64,000 nucleotides of DNA from contig NZ_SAUN01000001.1 of the NCBI RefSeq assembly GCF_004011505.1, positions 9,079,501 through 9,143,500 on the forward strand, given 5' to 3'. Below the pieces are notes generated by a model. The model saw nothing but the letters and a program-made list of their open reading frames with translations, did not search any database and was not told the DNA's origin. Source of the stretch: Nonomuraea polychroma. GTDB lineage: Bacteria > Actinomycetota > Actinomycetes > Streptosporangiales > Streptosporangiaceae. A program made the position numbers and the translations under genes. Below, piece after piece: positions 43,929-52,005 of this stretch; within the stretch, counting starts at the first letter, position 1; each line of letters begins with the position of its first letter.

Positions 43929-44640
43929 CCGACTTCGCCGAACGTGCCGAGCGGCACCGGGGCGAGCCGCGGGTGCACTGCTACCGCATGCTCGGGTCGT
44001 TCGACGAGGCGGAAGACCTGGTCCAGGAGGTGTTCCTGCGGGCGTGGCGCGGGCGGGACGGCTTCGAGGGCCGTTCCTCACTGCGCGCCTGGCCGTACCG
44101 GATCGCCACCAACGCCTGCCTGGACTTCCTCGACGGCCGGAGCCGCGGACGCTGCCCGACCAGGCCGATTCGCCGGCCGGCCCGTGGTTGCAGCCGTTCC
44201 CCGGCCACCTGTGGGAGCCGGCGGTGCCCAGCGCCGACGACCCGGAGGCCGCGGTGGTCGCCAAGGAGACCCTGGAGCTGGCGTTCCTGGTCGCCATCAG
44301 GCACCTGCCGCCGAGGCAGCGCGCCGCGACGATCCTGTGCGACGTGCTGAGCTGGCGGGTCCGCCAGACGGCCGAGGCCCTGGACGGCAGTGTCGCCTCG
44401 GTCAACAGCGCCCTGCAGCGGGCCAGAGCCACCCTGCGCACCCACCTGCCGCCCGGCCGGTCGGACTGGGCCCCGTCAGCCCCGTACACCCACGAGGACC
44501 GCAGGATCCTGCGCCGCTACATGTCCGCGGTGGAGCGCGGCGACCTGACCGAGGTCGCGGAGCTGCTGGCGCGGGACGTGCGGGCGACGATGCCGCCGTA
44601 CCGGCAGTGGTTCGCCGACCGCGACGGCGTGCGAGGCAAT
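43925..44640 (+). pseudogene. frameshifted and truncated ECF sigma factor with SnoaL-like domain
   Basis: The GTG at 43925 opens a sigma region 2 (MLGSFDEAEDLVQEVFLRAW, TNACLDFLDGRS). After about position 44150 the family sequence continues only in the next frame (TLPDQADSPAGPWLQPFPG, then RHLPPRQRAATILCDVL and region 4 TAEALDGSVASVNSALQRA). A single-base deletion near 44146-44152 explains this. The SnoaL-like C-terminal domain starts (RRYMSAVERGDLTEV) but stops making sense after WFADRDGV near 44636, so the end is also lost. The gene looks dead, unless the frameshift is an assembly error, in which case the missing C-terminus still argues for decay. Confidence 0.8.
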
Positions 44641-44672
44641 CGTGTCAGATCAGCGAAGAGATCGTGCGCAGG

Positions 44673-44759
44673 TCAGCCCAGCAGGCGCTCGCGCAGGGCG
44701 GCGTCCTTCTCCGCCACCAGGGGCTGCCAGGTAGCGATAGCCCATCCGGGTTGCCGTGC
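44673..44759 (-). pseudogene. C-terminal gene remnant behind the DHFR-like gene
   Basis: Directly after the DHFR-like stop, the same leftward frame reads a protein-like end (GWAIATWQPLVAEKDAALRE, RLLG, then TGA at 44673-44675) with no start codon of its own. It abuts the broken end of the sigma factor remnant, so this junction probably formed by deletion. I do not recognise the family. Confidence 0.3.
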
Positions 44760-45413
44760 TCACGCGATGGCTTCCTTGCCGTCACGCACGACGAACTCAC
44801 CGGTGCCGGTGGTGCCGAACCCGGCCTGGCGCAGGGTGAGCGAGACCGCGCCGGCACCCCCGCTCAGCACCTCCGACTCGGTGATCCGGTAGGTCGCTGG
44901 TGTGGCGCCGTCGGCGAACAGCCGCTTGCCGTCCCCGACGACGACGGGGAATTGGAGCAGTCGGTAGGTGTCGACGAGCCCGGCGTCGTGCAGGGTGCGC
45001 ACCAGTTGCCAACTGCCGTGCACTTGCAGCTCACCGCCCGGCTGTTCCTTGAGCCGGCGCACCTGATCGACGATGTCGCCGCGCAGCACTGTGGTCTTCC
45101 CCCAGGCCGTGTCCGCGTCGGACAGGGTGTCGCTGACGACGTACTTCTGCCACGTGTTCAGGGCGGTGGCCACGATGTTCTCAGGATCGGTCACCTGCGA
45201 CCAGTACGTGCGCATCATCTCGAAGGTGGTCCGCCCCAGGAGGAAGGCGTCGGCCCGCCGGAACCACCCGTCGACGGGGCTGAGTTGGCCGGCGTGGGTG
45301 TGGGGCACGAGCCAGCCTCCGCGCTCGAAGCCGTTGCTGGGGTCCTCCTGGACTCCGCCCGGGCCCTGCATGATGCCGTCGAGGCTCACGAAGGTGTGGA
45401 CGCTGAGCTCCAT
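44760..45413 (-). CDS. dihydrofolate reductase family (RibD C-terminal-like) protein
   Basis: The 217-residue protein resembles the dihydrofolate reductase-like proteins related to the RibD C-terminal domain: SLDGIMQGPGG, LLGRTTFEMM, KYVVSDTL, HGSWQLVRTL and VVGDGKRLF. These are NADPH-dependent reductases of mostly unknown substrate and are not true folate reductases. The ATG at 45413 follows GGAAGTGAAG. It diverges from a TetR-family gene across 91 bp with two inverted repeats, so it is the probable regulatory target. Confidence 0.9.
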   Translation of the reverse strand: MELSVHTFVSLDGIMQGPGGVQEDPSNGFERGGWLVPHTHAGQLSPVDGWFRRADAFLLGRTTFEMMRTYWSQVTDPENIVATALNTWQKYVVSDTLSDADTAWGKTTVLRGDIVDQVRRLKEQPGGELQVHGSWQLVRTLHDAGLVDTYRLLQFPVVVGDGKRLFADGATPATYRITESEVLSGGAGAVSLTLRQAGFGTTGTGEFVVRDGKEAIA

Positions 45414-45437
45414 GATCTTCACTTCCTTTGTGTACGA

Positions 45438-45491
45438 TGTCCACATCTGCGGACAGGCAGAACATTACACAGACAAGTGGATGCTGTCCAC
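45438..45491. promoter_or_regulatory. paired inverted repeats in the DHFR-like/TetR intergenic region
   Basis: TGTCC-N8-GGACA (45438-45455) and GTGGA-N5-TCCAC (45477-45491) lie between the divergent genes, and TGTCCACAT occurs in both. These are good candidates for TetR-family operators controlling both directions. The region is clearly more AT-rich than the flanking genes. Confidence 0.55.
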
Positions 45492-45504
45492 ATTGGGAGA
45501 TGTC

Positions 45505-46137
45505 ATGGTCGACACGGCCAAGCGGAGCACCTACCGGCACGGCAATCTGCGCCAGGCCCTGCTGGAAGCAGGGATCGAACTGGCCCGCGAGGGCGGCCCT
45601 GACGCGGTGGTGCTGCGCGAGGCCACCCGGCGCGCGGGAGTGGTCCCCAACGCCGCCTATCGCCACTTCGCCGACCGGCACGCTCTCGTGCACGCCGTGT
45701 CCTTGGCCGCGATGGCCCAGCTGGCCCGCACCATGGAAGCCGAGCAGGCCGCCCTGTCACCGGTCACCGACCCGGTCCAAGCGGCCTGCGCGCGCTTCCG
45801 CGCCCTCGGCACCGGCTACCTGCGCTTCGCCCAGACCGAGCCCGGGCTGTTCCGTGCGGCGTTCTTCGTCCCCGACACCATGGCCGAAGCCAAGGTCGAC
45901 ACCTCCGCAGGAACCGCCGGACTAACCCCTTTCCAACTGCTCGGCGCGGCCTTGGACGATCTCGTCGCATGCGGCCGCATGCCCACCGACCGACGCCCAG
46001 GCATGGAGTTCCTCGTCTGGTCGGCCGTGCACGGTCTCGCCATACTCCTCATCGACGGCCCTTTGCGCAGTCTGCAGACCACCCAGGCCGACGAAACCAC
46101 CCGACTCCTGATCGACATGATCGAAAGAGGCCTGTAA
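45505..46137 (+). CDS. TetR-family regulator
   Basis: The 210-residue protein has an N-terminal TetR helix-turn-helix (YRHGNLRQALLEAGIELARE, then ATRRAGVVPNAAYRHF, about 9-55) and a TetR_C-like ligand domain. ATG at 45505 follows TTGGGAG. As a divergent neighbour of the DHFR-like reductase it is probably its repressor and senses a small xenobiotic or metabolite; this is inference from arrangement and from the inverted repeats between them. Confidence 0.92.
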   Translation: MVDTAKRSTYRHGNLRQALLEAGIELAREGGPDAVVLREATRRAGVVPNAAYRHFADRHALVHAVSLAAMAQLARTMEAEQAALSPVTDPVQAACARFRALGTGYLRFAQTEPGLFRAAFFVPDTMAEAKVDTSAGTAGLTPFQLLGAALDDLVACGRMPTDRRPGMEFLVWSAVHGLAILLIDGPLRSLQTTQADETTRLLIDMIERGL

Positions 46138-46207
46138 TGATGATTCCACCGGGCCTTTCGCCCCTCCTGTGTACTTGGTGACAGCTTCGTCGGCGGGAGA
46201 GGCCTCC

Positions 46208-46235
46208 ACCGTCCTCGCGCACGCGCGGACGGTGC
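46208..46235 (+). terminator. hairpin downstream of the TetR gene
   Basis: CACCGTCC and GGACGGTG form a perfect 8-bp stem with a 12-base loop about 70 bp past the TetR stop. There is no T-tract. It is the only stable hairpin in the 230-bp gap before the leader of the tandem GNAT gene. Confidence 0.4.
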
Positions 46236-46350
46236 CGCGCGTTACGGACCGGCTTGGTCACATCCCACCGTCGCGCTGTGCCGGGATCGAACTGGCGAGC
46301 GATGCGGCGGGACCGCTATAGTCTTGATCGCGCCCGATGTCGAGGCCGTT

Positions 46351-46434
46351 CTTGAAGGAGGTGTGCAGCAGATGCGCAGGACCGTTCAGCAGCGAAGCCA
46401 CAGCTCTGCTTTCACCAACCTCCTCAAGCCGGAG
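46351..46434 (+). promoter_or_regulatory. attenuator-like leader RNA of the tandem GNAT gene
   Basis: CTTGA(A)GGAGGT (46351-46362), which contains the ribosome binding site of the leader peptide, can pair with ACCTCCTCAAG (46418-46428) inside the leader coding region, giving 11 pairs with one bulged base. The same CTCC bases (46420-46423) can instead pair with GGAG (46431-46434), the ribosome binding site of the main gene. These two folds exclude each other, as in translational attenuators of resistance genes. A TATAGT box at 46317-46322 may be the -10 element. The regulatory reading is inference. Confidence 0.55.
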
Positions 46435-46464
46435 ACATCGTGTCGATTCGCATCACCCCTTTGA
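46372..46464 (+). CDS. putative 30-residue leader peptide
   Basis: An ATG 10 bases after a strong GGAGG opens a 30-codon frame with sequence MRRTVQQRSHSSAFTNLLK continuing to FASPL, ending at TGA 46462-46464. It overlaps the start of the tandem GNAT gene by 25 bases in another frame. The perfect ribosome binding site, basic N-terminus and involvement of its codons in alternative RNA pairing suggest a regulatory uORF and not a protein with a function of its own. Confidence 0.55.
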   Translation: MRRTVQQRSHSSAFTNLLKPETSCRFASPL

Positions 46465-47321
46465 TTGACCCTCAACTCACGTCGTCCAGTCGCCGCCTGG
46501 CGTGGCTGGCCACCCTGCCTGCCGGCGTTCCCGTCGGATCAGCGTTCCTTCGCCTGTTCATCAGGGCGGGCCAGGATCACCTGGCCGAACTCGATCTCCA
46601 GGTCCACCCGGCCGAGCAGCGTAGCGGCGTCGGTTCTCTCCTGCTGACCACCGCGCTGGCCGCAGCCCGCGAAGAGGATCGGCGCTGCGTCATCGCCCAG
46701 GTGGAGCCCAGTTCGTCGGGAGAGGCCTTCCTGTCGGCGCGGGGCTTTCGCAAGGTGTTGACCTTGACCTATGCAAGGCTGCCGCTGGCCCAGGCTGACC
46801 TCGCCGCCCTCGGGAAGATCGTGCACAGCCCACATCCCGGCTACCGGCTGGTCGCGTGGGACGGGGTCGTGCCCGATGAGCTGGCCGAGACGTTCGCCGC
46901 GTCCCGCCACGCCTTGGACGACATGCCGATGGACGACACCGACTACGGCACCGTGAGTTGGGACGTCCAGCGCGTACGGGACGCGGCGCTGGCAATCGAG
47001 AACCGGGGCGACCTGCTCCATACCGTCGCCGCCATCGCCGAATCCGATGATTCCATCGCGGGATTCACCGAGCTGGTCGTCCCGGGAGACGGCAAGGGCG
47101 ACGCCCAGCACTACGCCACCGGCGTGCTCCCCGAACATCGCGGACACGGCCTGGCCCGCTGGATGAAAGCCGAGGCCATCCTGCAGGCGCGCAAGCGCTA
47201 CCCGGACCTCGATGGTCTGCTGACCGACACCGCCGACAGCAACCGCCACATGCGTGTCATCAATGACGCGCTCGGCTACCTGCCGACCCACCAGAGGGTG
47301 ACACTACAGCTCGACCTGTAG
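46440..47321 (+). CDS. tandem GNAT acetyltransferase
   Basis: The 293-residue protein has two GNAT domains. The first has the acetyl-CoA loop QVHPAEQRSGVGSLLL, the second GVLPEHRGHGLARWMKAEAI, each followed by the expected helix. Tandem GNAT proteins include mycothiol synthase and antibiotic acetyltransferases; this one does not clearly match MshD. The GTG start at 46440 has a modest CGGAG site that lies within a potential RNA hairpin, so expression may depend on the leader peptide upstream. Confidence 0.88.
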   Translation: MSIRITPLIDPQLTSSSRRLAWLATLPAGVPVGSAFLRLFIRAGQDHLAELDLQVHPAEQRSGVGSLLLTTALAAAREEDRRCVIAQVEPSSSGEAFLSARGFRKVLTLTYARLPLAQADLAALGKIVHSPHPGYRLVAWDGVVPDELAETFAASRHALDDMPMDDTDYGTVSWDVQRVRDAALAIENRGDLLHTVAAIAESDDSIAGFTELVVPGDGKGDAQHYATGVLPEHRGHGLARWMKAEAILQARKRYPDLDGLLTDTADSNRHMRVINDALGYLPTHQRVTLQLDL

Positions 47322-47831
47322 CGGCAAGCCTGCCAGCCGAGGGCTTTCGCCATCGGTTGTGGTGAAGAGGGCGCGCTGGCTTGCGACAATCGATGGTGTG
47401 AGCCGGCGCGCGGCGCCGCGCCACCGCCGCTCCCTGGAGAACGACTCTCCGGCTCGCTCCCTGTCGGCCGCCGTTGCCGGTATTTGTCTTCCTGCCGCGC
47501 ACCCTGGAACTGGTGAGGTCCTTCTATCGATCAACGGATTGTTCCCAGCACGCCCTGAAGATCGCCCGAACTTGGCGTGGTGGCCGAACTGACGGCGATC
47601 AGCACTCCAGCAACTACTGTGCCAAGCCCGGCGCTGGCACCGAAGCAGCCAAAGCGAGCATGAACACGTACCCCCACGCCACCTACCTCTCGCAGATCCA
47701 TCTGAGCGGGCGGGTTCTACGCCTACACAACTCTTGCCGCCTAGTGGTGCGATATGGGCGGATTGGCGTCAGTGGTGTCGCAACGCGGGCGATCCTTACC
47801 CGGTGGGGACGCTGTTAGCAGGAGTGTTAGC
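47322..47831. other. 510-bp region without an intact gene
   Basis: No complete gene is visible between the tandem GNAT gene and the tRNA-Thr terminator. Base composition is lower in GC than the flanks and frames are broken. The right part contains a short protein-like stretch described separately. The region looks like decayed accessory DNA at a tRNA 3' end. Confidence 0.55.
47734..47830 (+). pseudogene. short primase- or replication-protein-like remnant
   Basis: A rightward frame reads GAIWADWRQWCRNAGDPYP followed by VGTLLAGVLAK. The W-x-x-W-C-x-x-x-G pattern with a following short strand resembles the C-terminal part of phage or ICE primases that bind DNA. There is no upstream domain, and the frame runs on into the tRNA terminator. 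If real it is a relic of an element once integrated at tRNA-Thr. The match is by eye and weak. Confidence 0.25.
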
Positions 47832-47863
47832 AAAAGGCCCCTCGCGATCATCGCGAGGGGCCT
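47832..47863 (-). terminator. rho-independent terminator of tRNA-Thr
   Basis: AGGCCCCTCGCGA and TCGCGAGGGGCCT form a perfect 13-bp stem with a 3-base loop, followed on the minus strand by TTTT. It begins 7 bases past the encoded CCA of the leftward tRNA-Thr, as expected for a tRNA terminator. Confidence 0.92.
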
Positions 47864-47872
47864 ATGAGCTGG

Positions 47873-47946
47873 AGCCGCCTTGGGGATTCGAACCCCAGAC
47901 CCCTTCATTACGAGTGAAGTGCTCTGGCCGACTGAGCTAAGGCGGC
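47873..47946 (-). tRNA. tRNA-Thr (anticodon CGU)
   Basis: The minus strand folds as a 74-nt cloverleaf: acceptor GCCGCCT with GGCGGC, D-arm TAGCTCAGTCGG, anticodon stem CTTCA/TGAAG around CTCGTAA (anticodon CGU, reading ACG), and T-arm GGGGTTCGAATCCCC. The discriminator is U and CCA is encoded immediately after (47870-47872). Downstream there is a strong terminator and beyond it decayed DNA. Confidence 0.97.
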
Positions 47947-48140
47947 GTGCCGTGCAGCGTGAAAGAGTCTACAGGAGCCCGAGGGGTTCTCGCTCCCACC
48001 GATCACCCGATGCCCGGACAGATCGCCCGTCCTCCGCCCCCTTCCCGTCGCCCCGCCCCGGGCCTTCCCATGATCTTCGTCGGGTAGTCACCGGCCGGCG
48101 CCCCCCGTCGTGCTGTGACCGTACTGCCCGAACTCTCTGG

Positions 48141-48974
48141 TTACGACGATCCGTCGCCATACATGGCATCGTGTTGTTTACGCGGCGAGCACACGCTGGC
48201 TTTGGAGCACGAACACCGCCGCCCCCCGTCGTTGAGCCGCACCACGACCGAGTCGGACGGCACGTTGTGCCCCACCACCGTCCCGGCGCCCTGCGGGGTC
48301 TCCACACTCGCCCCCACCCGGGGTGCCGAGGCGCGGAACTCCTGATACAGCGGATGCTCATACTTCAGGCAGCACATGAGCCGCCCACACGCACCCGCGA
48401 TGCGCAGCGGGTTGACCGGAAGATCCTGATCTTTGGCCATCCGCACCGAGACCGGCTCGAAGTCCTTCAGGAAGGTGGCACAACACAGGTCACGGCCGCA
48501 GGGGCCGATGCCGCCCTGCAACCGCGCCTCGTCCCTCGGACCGATCTGGCGCAGCTCGACCCGGGCCCGCAGGTTGCGGGCCAGGTCGCGCACCAGGGCG
48601 CGGAAGTCCACCCGGTGCGGCGCCGAGAAATAGACCGTATAGACGTTGTCTTGCTCGAGGTAGTCGATCCCGACCACCTTCATCGGCAGCGTGTGCCGTT
48701 TGATCAGTCGTTTGGACACGCTGCGGGCCTCGGCCCTGCGGCGTTTGTTGGACTCGTCGCGGGCGAGGTGCTCTTCGCCCGCCAACCCCGCGCACACCGG
48801 CAACCCGTCGATGTCCTCGCTCGTGTATTGCGGCGCCCACACACACTCCGCCACCTCCGGACCCGAGTCGGTCGGCACGAGCACCTTGTCGCCCACTTTC
48901 GGGTTGTGCTCACCGGGATCGAGGTAGTAGAGCCTCCCATAACGGGTGAAGCTCACGGCCATGATCATTCCCAT
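48141..48974 (-). CDS. PSP1-domain protein, RicT (YaaT)-like
   Basis: The 277-residue protein has the PSP1 domain (AVSFTRYGRLYYLDPG, then FRALVRDLARNLRARVELRQIGPRDEARL) and the cysteine pairs GPCGRDLCC and GACGRLMCC. Its Bacillus relative YaaT/RicT acts with RicA and RicF in RNA processing and sporulation and is linked to Fe-S clusters through cysteines. In Bacillus yaaT also neighbours holB and tmk, as here. ATG codons at 48974, 48968 and 48962 compete as start; a GGAGG lies 13 bases before the first. A Cys-containing, Ser/Lys-rich tail follows the domain. Confidence 0.88.
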   Translation of the reverse strand: MGMIMAVSFTRYGRLYYLDPGEHNPKVGDKVLVPTDSGPEVAECVWAPQYTSEDIDGLPVCAGLAGEEHLARDESNKRRRAEARSVSKRLIKRHTLPMKVVGIDYLEQDNVYTVYFSAPHRVDFRALVRDLARNLRARVELRQIGPRDEARLQGGIGPCGRDLCCATFLKDFEPVSVRMAKDQDLPVNPLRIAGACGRLMCCLKYEHPLYQEFRASAPRVGASVETPQGAGTVVGHNVPSDSVVVRLNDGGRRCSCSKASVCSPRKQHDAMYGDGSS

Positions 48975-49084
48975 GGGCTCGAGCTCGCCTCCTGACGGCC
49001 TCGGGGGTCCTTGCGGCCTTCGTTGCCACACTACGTGGGTCCGTACGCGGAAGGTCAGGGGTGCGGAGGTGGATGTTCGCCGGA

Positions 49085-50128
49085 TCACTTGCTGATCGGG
49101 CACACCTTGCTGTCATCCAGGAACAAGCCGTAGTCGATCTCCAGCGTGGCCTGATCGGCCAGGCAGGGGGTGTAGTTGGCCGAGGCCACCCCTGGTTGGT
49201 GCTTCAGCGTGGCGACCGTCTCGGCCCAGTCGGTGTTCGGCTTCAGCACCAACCGGAAGGATTCGGGCATGTCCTCCACGCGGGTTGCCTCGACCAGCAC
49301 CTTGTTGCTCTTGTACGCGCGCATGAAGTTCTCATACGCCGCTTTCTTGTCCTCGAAGACGTACGAGTGGACCTCAGGCATGGCCTCGATCAGCTTCCTG
49401 ATGGCCGCCTTCTGAGCGTTCGTCGCTTCCTTGCCCCGCTTGGCAAAGAGTTTGTCCTTGCCCCGGGACTCGCGCTCGGCACCGCACGCCGGCAGGATGG
49501 ACCCCTTGCCGCAGAGAAACACGCTGAGCCGCGGCTCCGACAGCCGCTCGGACGACGCCTCGGCAGAGGCGGCTTTCTGGTCCACGACACTCTGTATCCC
49601 AGGCAGTCCTCGCAGCGCCTGCTGCACCTCGCGCCGATCAGCCCCCTCCTTGATCTCCAGCCGGAACGACATCGGCAGGTCGGTGACCTTGACCGAGTCA
49701 AGCAGCGCCTTGTTGTTCGCGAAGCTGACCCGGAAGCTGTCGTAGGCGCTCGCCTGGTCCACGAAGAACACCGCTTCGACCTGCTTCAGCCCCTTCACCG
49801 CCCGCTCGACCGCGCGCACCTCCTCCATGCTCACGCCGCGCCCTCGGCACAGCGTCTCCTTCGGCGTTGACTTCGTGCACAAGAAGACGGCCATATCCGC
49901 CTGCTCCGGGTTCGTGGCCACCACCTGGTCCTCGCCTTCGAGACCGCCCAGCCCCGCGGCGGTCGCCACCCCCGCGAGCACTACGGTCACCGCCACGGCC
50001 ATCAGCCGGAAATCCATCCGGAGCCGCCGCCGCTCCGGTGCCCGCAGCGGCCTGAGGGTGCTGGGGTCGATCGCCGCTCCCGCCTCGGCGAGCGCCTCAC
50101 GCAGTCTGTCTTCCACCGGGCTGTTCAT
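49085..50128 (-). CDS. membrane protein with two FtsX extracellular domains
   Basis: The 347-residue protein has a short cytoplasmic N-terminus with basic residues (about 1-38), one membrane helix (about 42-61), and then two tandem copies of the FtsX extracellular domain. Each copy has the VFLC opening, a later cysteine, an AYDSF or AYENF segment and the DLPMSFRL or DMPESFRL strand. There is no permease part. It overlaps the upstream SigE-family gene by 4 bases, so it probably serves as the membrane partner of that sigma factor. Confidence 0.88.
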   Translation of the reverse strand: MNSPVEDRLREALAEAGAAIDPSTLRPLRAPERRRLRMDFRLMAVAVTVVLAGVATAAGLGGLEGEDQVVATNPEQADMAVFLCTKSTPKETLCRGRGVSMEEVRAVERAVKGLKQVEAVFFVDQASAYDSFRVSFANNKALLDSVKVTDLPMSFRLEIKEGADRREVQQALRGLPGIQSVVDQKAASAEASSERLSEPRLSVFLCGKGSILPACGAERESRGKDKLFAKRGKEATNAQKAAIRKLIEAMPEVHSYVFEDKKAAYENFMRAYKSNKVLVEATRVEDMPESFRLVLKPNTDWAETVATLKHQPGVASANYTPCLADQATLEIDYGLFLDDSKVCPISK

Positions 50129-50694
50129 GATCCCTCCCTGAGTGCTCGGCCGAGGGCGGCCAGCCCTCGCGCGATCGTGGACCTGGCCGTGCTCGCGCTG
50201 ATCCCCATGGTCTCGGCGGTCTCCTGGTCGGCCAGGTCGAGGTAGTAGCGCAGCGTCAGCGCCTCACGCTGCCTGCGCGGCAGCTCGCGCAGGGCGAGCA
50301 GCACCTCGCGCCGCTCCTCGCCCAGGAGCGCGGCGCTCTCCGCCGACCAGACGGGCGGTTCGTACGGCACCGCCCGCCGGAACACCGTCGCCCGTCTTCG
50401 CAACACCGACCGGCACCCGTTGAGCACCGCGGAGCGCACGTAGACCAGCGCCTTGTCGGGGTCCCGCAGCCTGCCCCGGCCGGCATGGGTGCGGGCGAAC
50501 GCCTCCTGCACGACGTCCTCGGCGGTCGCCTGATCGCCGACCATGATGAGGGCCAGCCGTACGAGACCCACGTGATGATCGGCGAAGATCGCCGCCACGT
50601 CGACCTGCCGCCGCGCCAGGGGCTCATCTTGGGTGAGCAGTTCCACTTCCACGTAACAGAGACGCCCGGCAACCTCGTCTGCTGCTTCGGTCAC
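50125..50694 (-). CDS. SigE-family ECF sigma factor
   Basis: The 189-residue sigma factor has region 2 (FADHHVGLVRLALIMVGD, ATAEDVVQEAFAR) and region 4 (LRELPRRQREALTLRYYLDL, then ISASTARSTIARGLAAL). This is the compact actinobacterial SigE family. GTG at 50694 follows GGAAGA; the frame is open upstream but without conserved residues. The 4-base overlap with the tandem FtsX-domain membrane protein indicates coupled synthesis, typical of a sigma factor and its anti-sigma partner. Confidence 0.92.
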   Translation of the reverse strand: MTEAADEVAGRLCYVEVELLTQDEPLARRQVDVAAIFADHHVGLVRLALIMVGDQATAEDVVQEAFARTHAGRGRLRDPDKALVYVRSAVLNGCRSVLRRRATVFRRAVPYEPPVWSAESAALLGEERREVLLALRELPRRQREALTLRYYLDLADQETAETMGISASTARSTIARGLAALGRALREGS

Positions 50695-50777
50695 CCGGTC
50701 ATCTTCCGCCGGCCGGCAAGCGCCGCATCCCGGTCCCCGCCTGTCCGCCCAGTGGGCGGCGTCCCCGCCGCGATCCC

Positions 50778-51950
50778 TCAGGGGCGCAGCGCCAGCATCA
50801 TCGCCTCGACCGCGATCTGCGGGTTGACATTGGCCGCAAGCCGTTCCCTGCACTGCATGATCGCATCGATGCGCCGCAGCGTTTCCTCGGGCGTCGACCG
50901 CTTGGCCAGTTGATCCAGATCGAACCGGATGTCATCGTTCGCCAACTCCACCGCGGCCCCGAACTGCATGGCCAGCACGTCCCGGTAGAACGACACCAGC
51001 TCGAGCAACGCCGCGTCCAGCGAGTCCCGCTTGATCCGCGTGGCCCGCGACTTCTGCCGGTCCTCCAGCTCCTTCAGCGCCCCAGCCCCGCCCCGCACCA
51101 GCCCTCGGTTGAGCCCCTTGCCCGTGGAACCCTCGCCGTACAGCTTGCGCAGCTCAGTGGTCTCGTTCTCATTGAGCGCGGCCGTGGCCGCGGCCGCCTC
51201 CTCCTCCGCCGTCTTCACCAGACGCTCGGCGGCGGAAACGCACTCCCCCACCCCCGTGAGCGAACGTGGAATGCTCAGCACGGCCTCGCGGCGCTGCCTG
51301 GCTCCCTCGTCGAGGGCCAGCGCCCGCGCCCTTCTGATGTGCCCCTGAGCGGCCCGGGCGGCGAACGAGGCCGTCTCCCACGGCACGCTGTCACGCGTGG
51401 CCAGCACATGGGCGACCGCGTCCGTGCTGGGCGTGGTCAGCGTGACCACTCGGCAGCGCGACCTGATGGTGATCATCAGGTCGTCGAGGGCGGGCGCGCA
51501 CAGCAGCCACACCGTACGGGGCGGCGGCTCTTCGATGGCCTTGAGGAGGGCGTTCGCGGCCGACTCCGTGGCCCGGTCGGCGTCTTCGAACAGGATGACC
51601 CGCCACCGTCCCTGTGTCGGCGCCCCCGCGGCGCGCAGGATGAGCTCGCGGGTCTGCTTGACGCTGTAGGACAGCCCCTCGGGGCGTACGGTCTCCAGGT
51701 CGGGGTGGGAGCCGATCAGCACCTGATGGCACTGGTCGCAGTGGCCGCAACCACCGTCGGGGCACAGCAGCGCCGCGGCGAAGGCGCGGGCGGCGTCCTC
51801 CCGCCCGGAGCCGGGCGGGCCGGTGAACAACCAGGCATGCGTCATGCCCGCGCCGCGCCCGCCACCGACGACCTCTCCGGCCGCCGCCGCGGCCCGCGAC
51901 AGCACGGCCACCGCCTTGTCCTGCCCGACGAGGTCATCGAAAACCGTCAC
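50778..51950 (-). CDS. holB: DNA polymerase III subunit delta prime
   Basis: The 390-residue clamp-loader subunit has the AAA+ fold with a zinc module (CPDGGCGHCDQCHQVL) and the sensor region (NALLKAIEEPPP, SRCRVVTL). The P-loop position reads GPPGSGREDAA, so the lysine of Walker A is replaced, as is usual for delta prime subunits, which do not hydrolyse ATP. ATG at 51950 gives the standard start MTVFDDLVGQ. It follows tmk, as in many Gram-positive genomes. Confidence 0.95.
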   Translation of the reverse strand: MTVFDDLVGQDKAVAVLSRAAAAAGEVVGGGRGAGMTHAWLFTGPPGSGREDAARAFAAALLCPDGGCGHCDQCHQVLIGSHPDLETVRPEGLSYSVKQTRELILRAAGAPTQGRWRVILFEDADRATESAANALLKAIEEPPPRTVWLLCAPALDDLMITIRSRCRVVTLTTPSTDAVAHVLATRDSVPWETASFAARAAQGHIRRARALALDEGARQRREAVLSIPRSLTGVGECVSAAERLVKTAEEEAAAATAALNENETTELRKLYGEGSTGKGLNRGLVRGGAGALKELEDRQKSRATRIKRDSLDAALLELVSFYRDVLAMQFGAAVELANDDIRFDLDQLAKRSTPEETLRRIDAIMQCRERLAANVNPQIAVEAMMLALRP

Positions 51951-52005
51951 GCGCTAAGGCTAGTTGCCCGCCACCCCACGTGGCACAACAACGGGGGCGA
52001 GGGCC

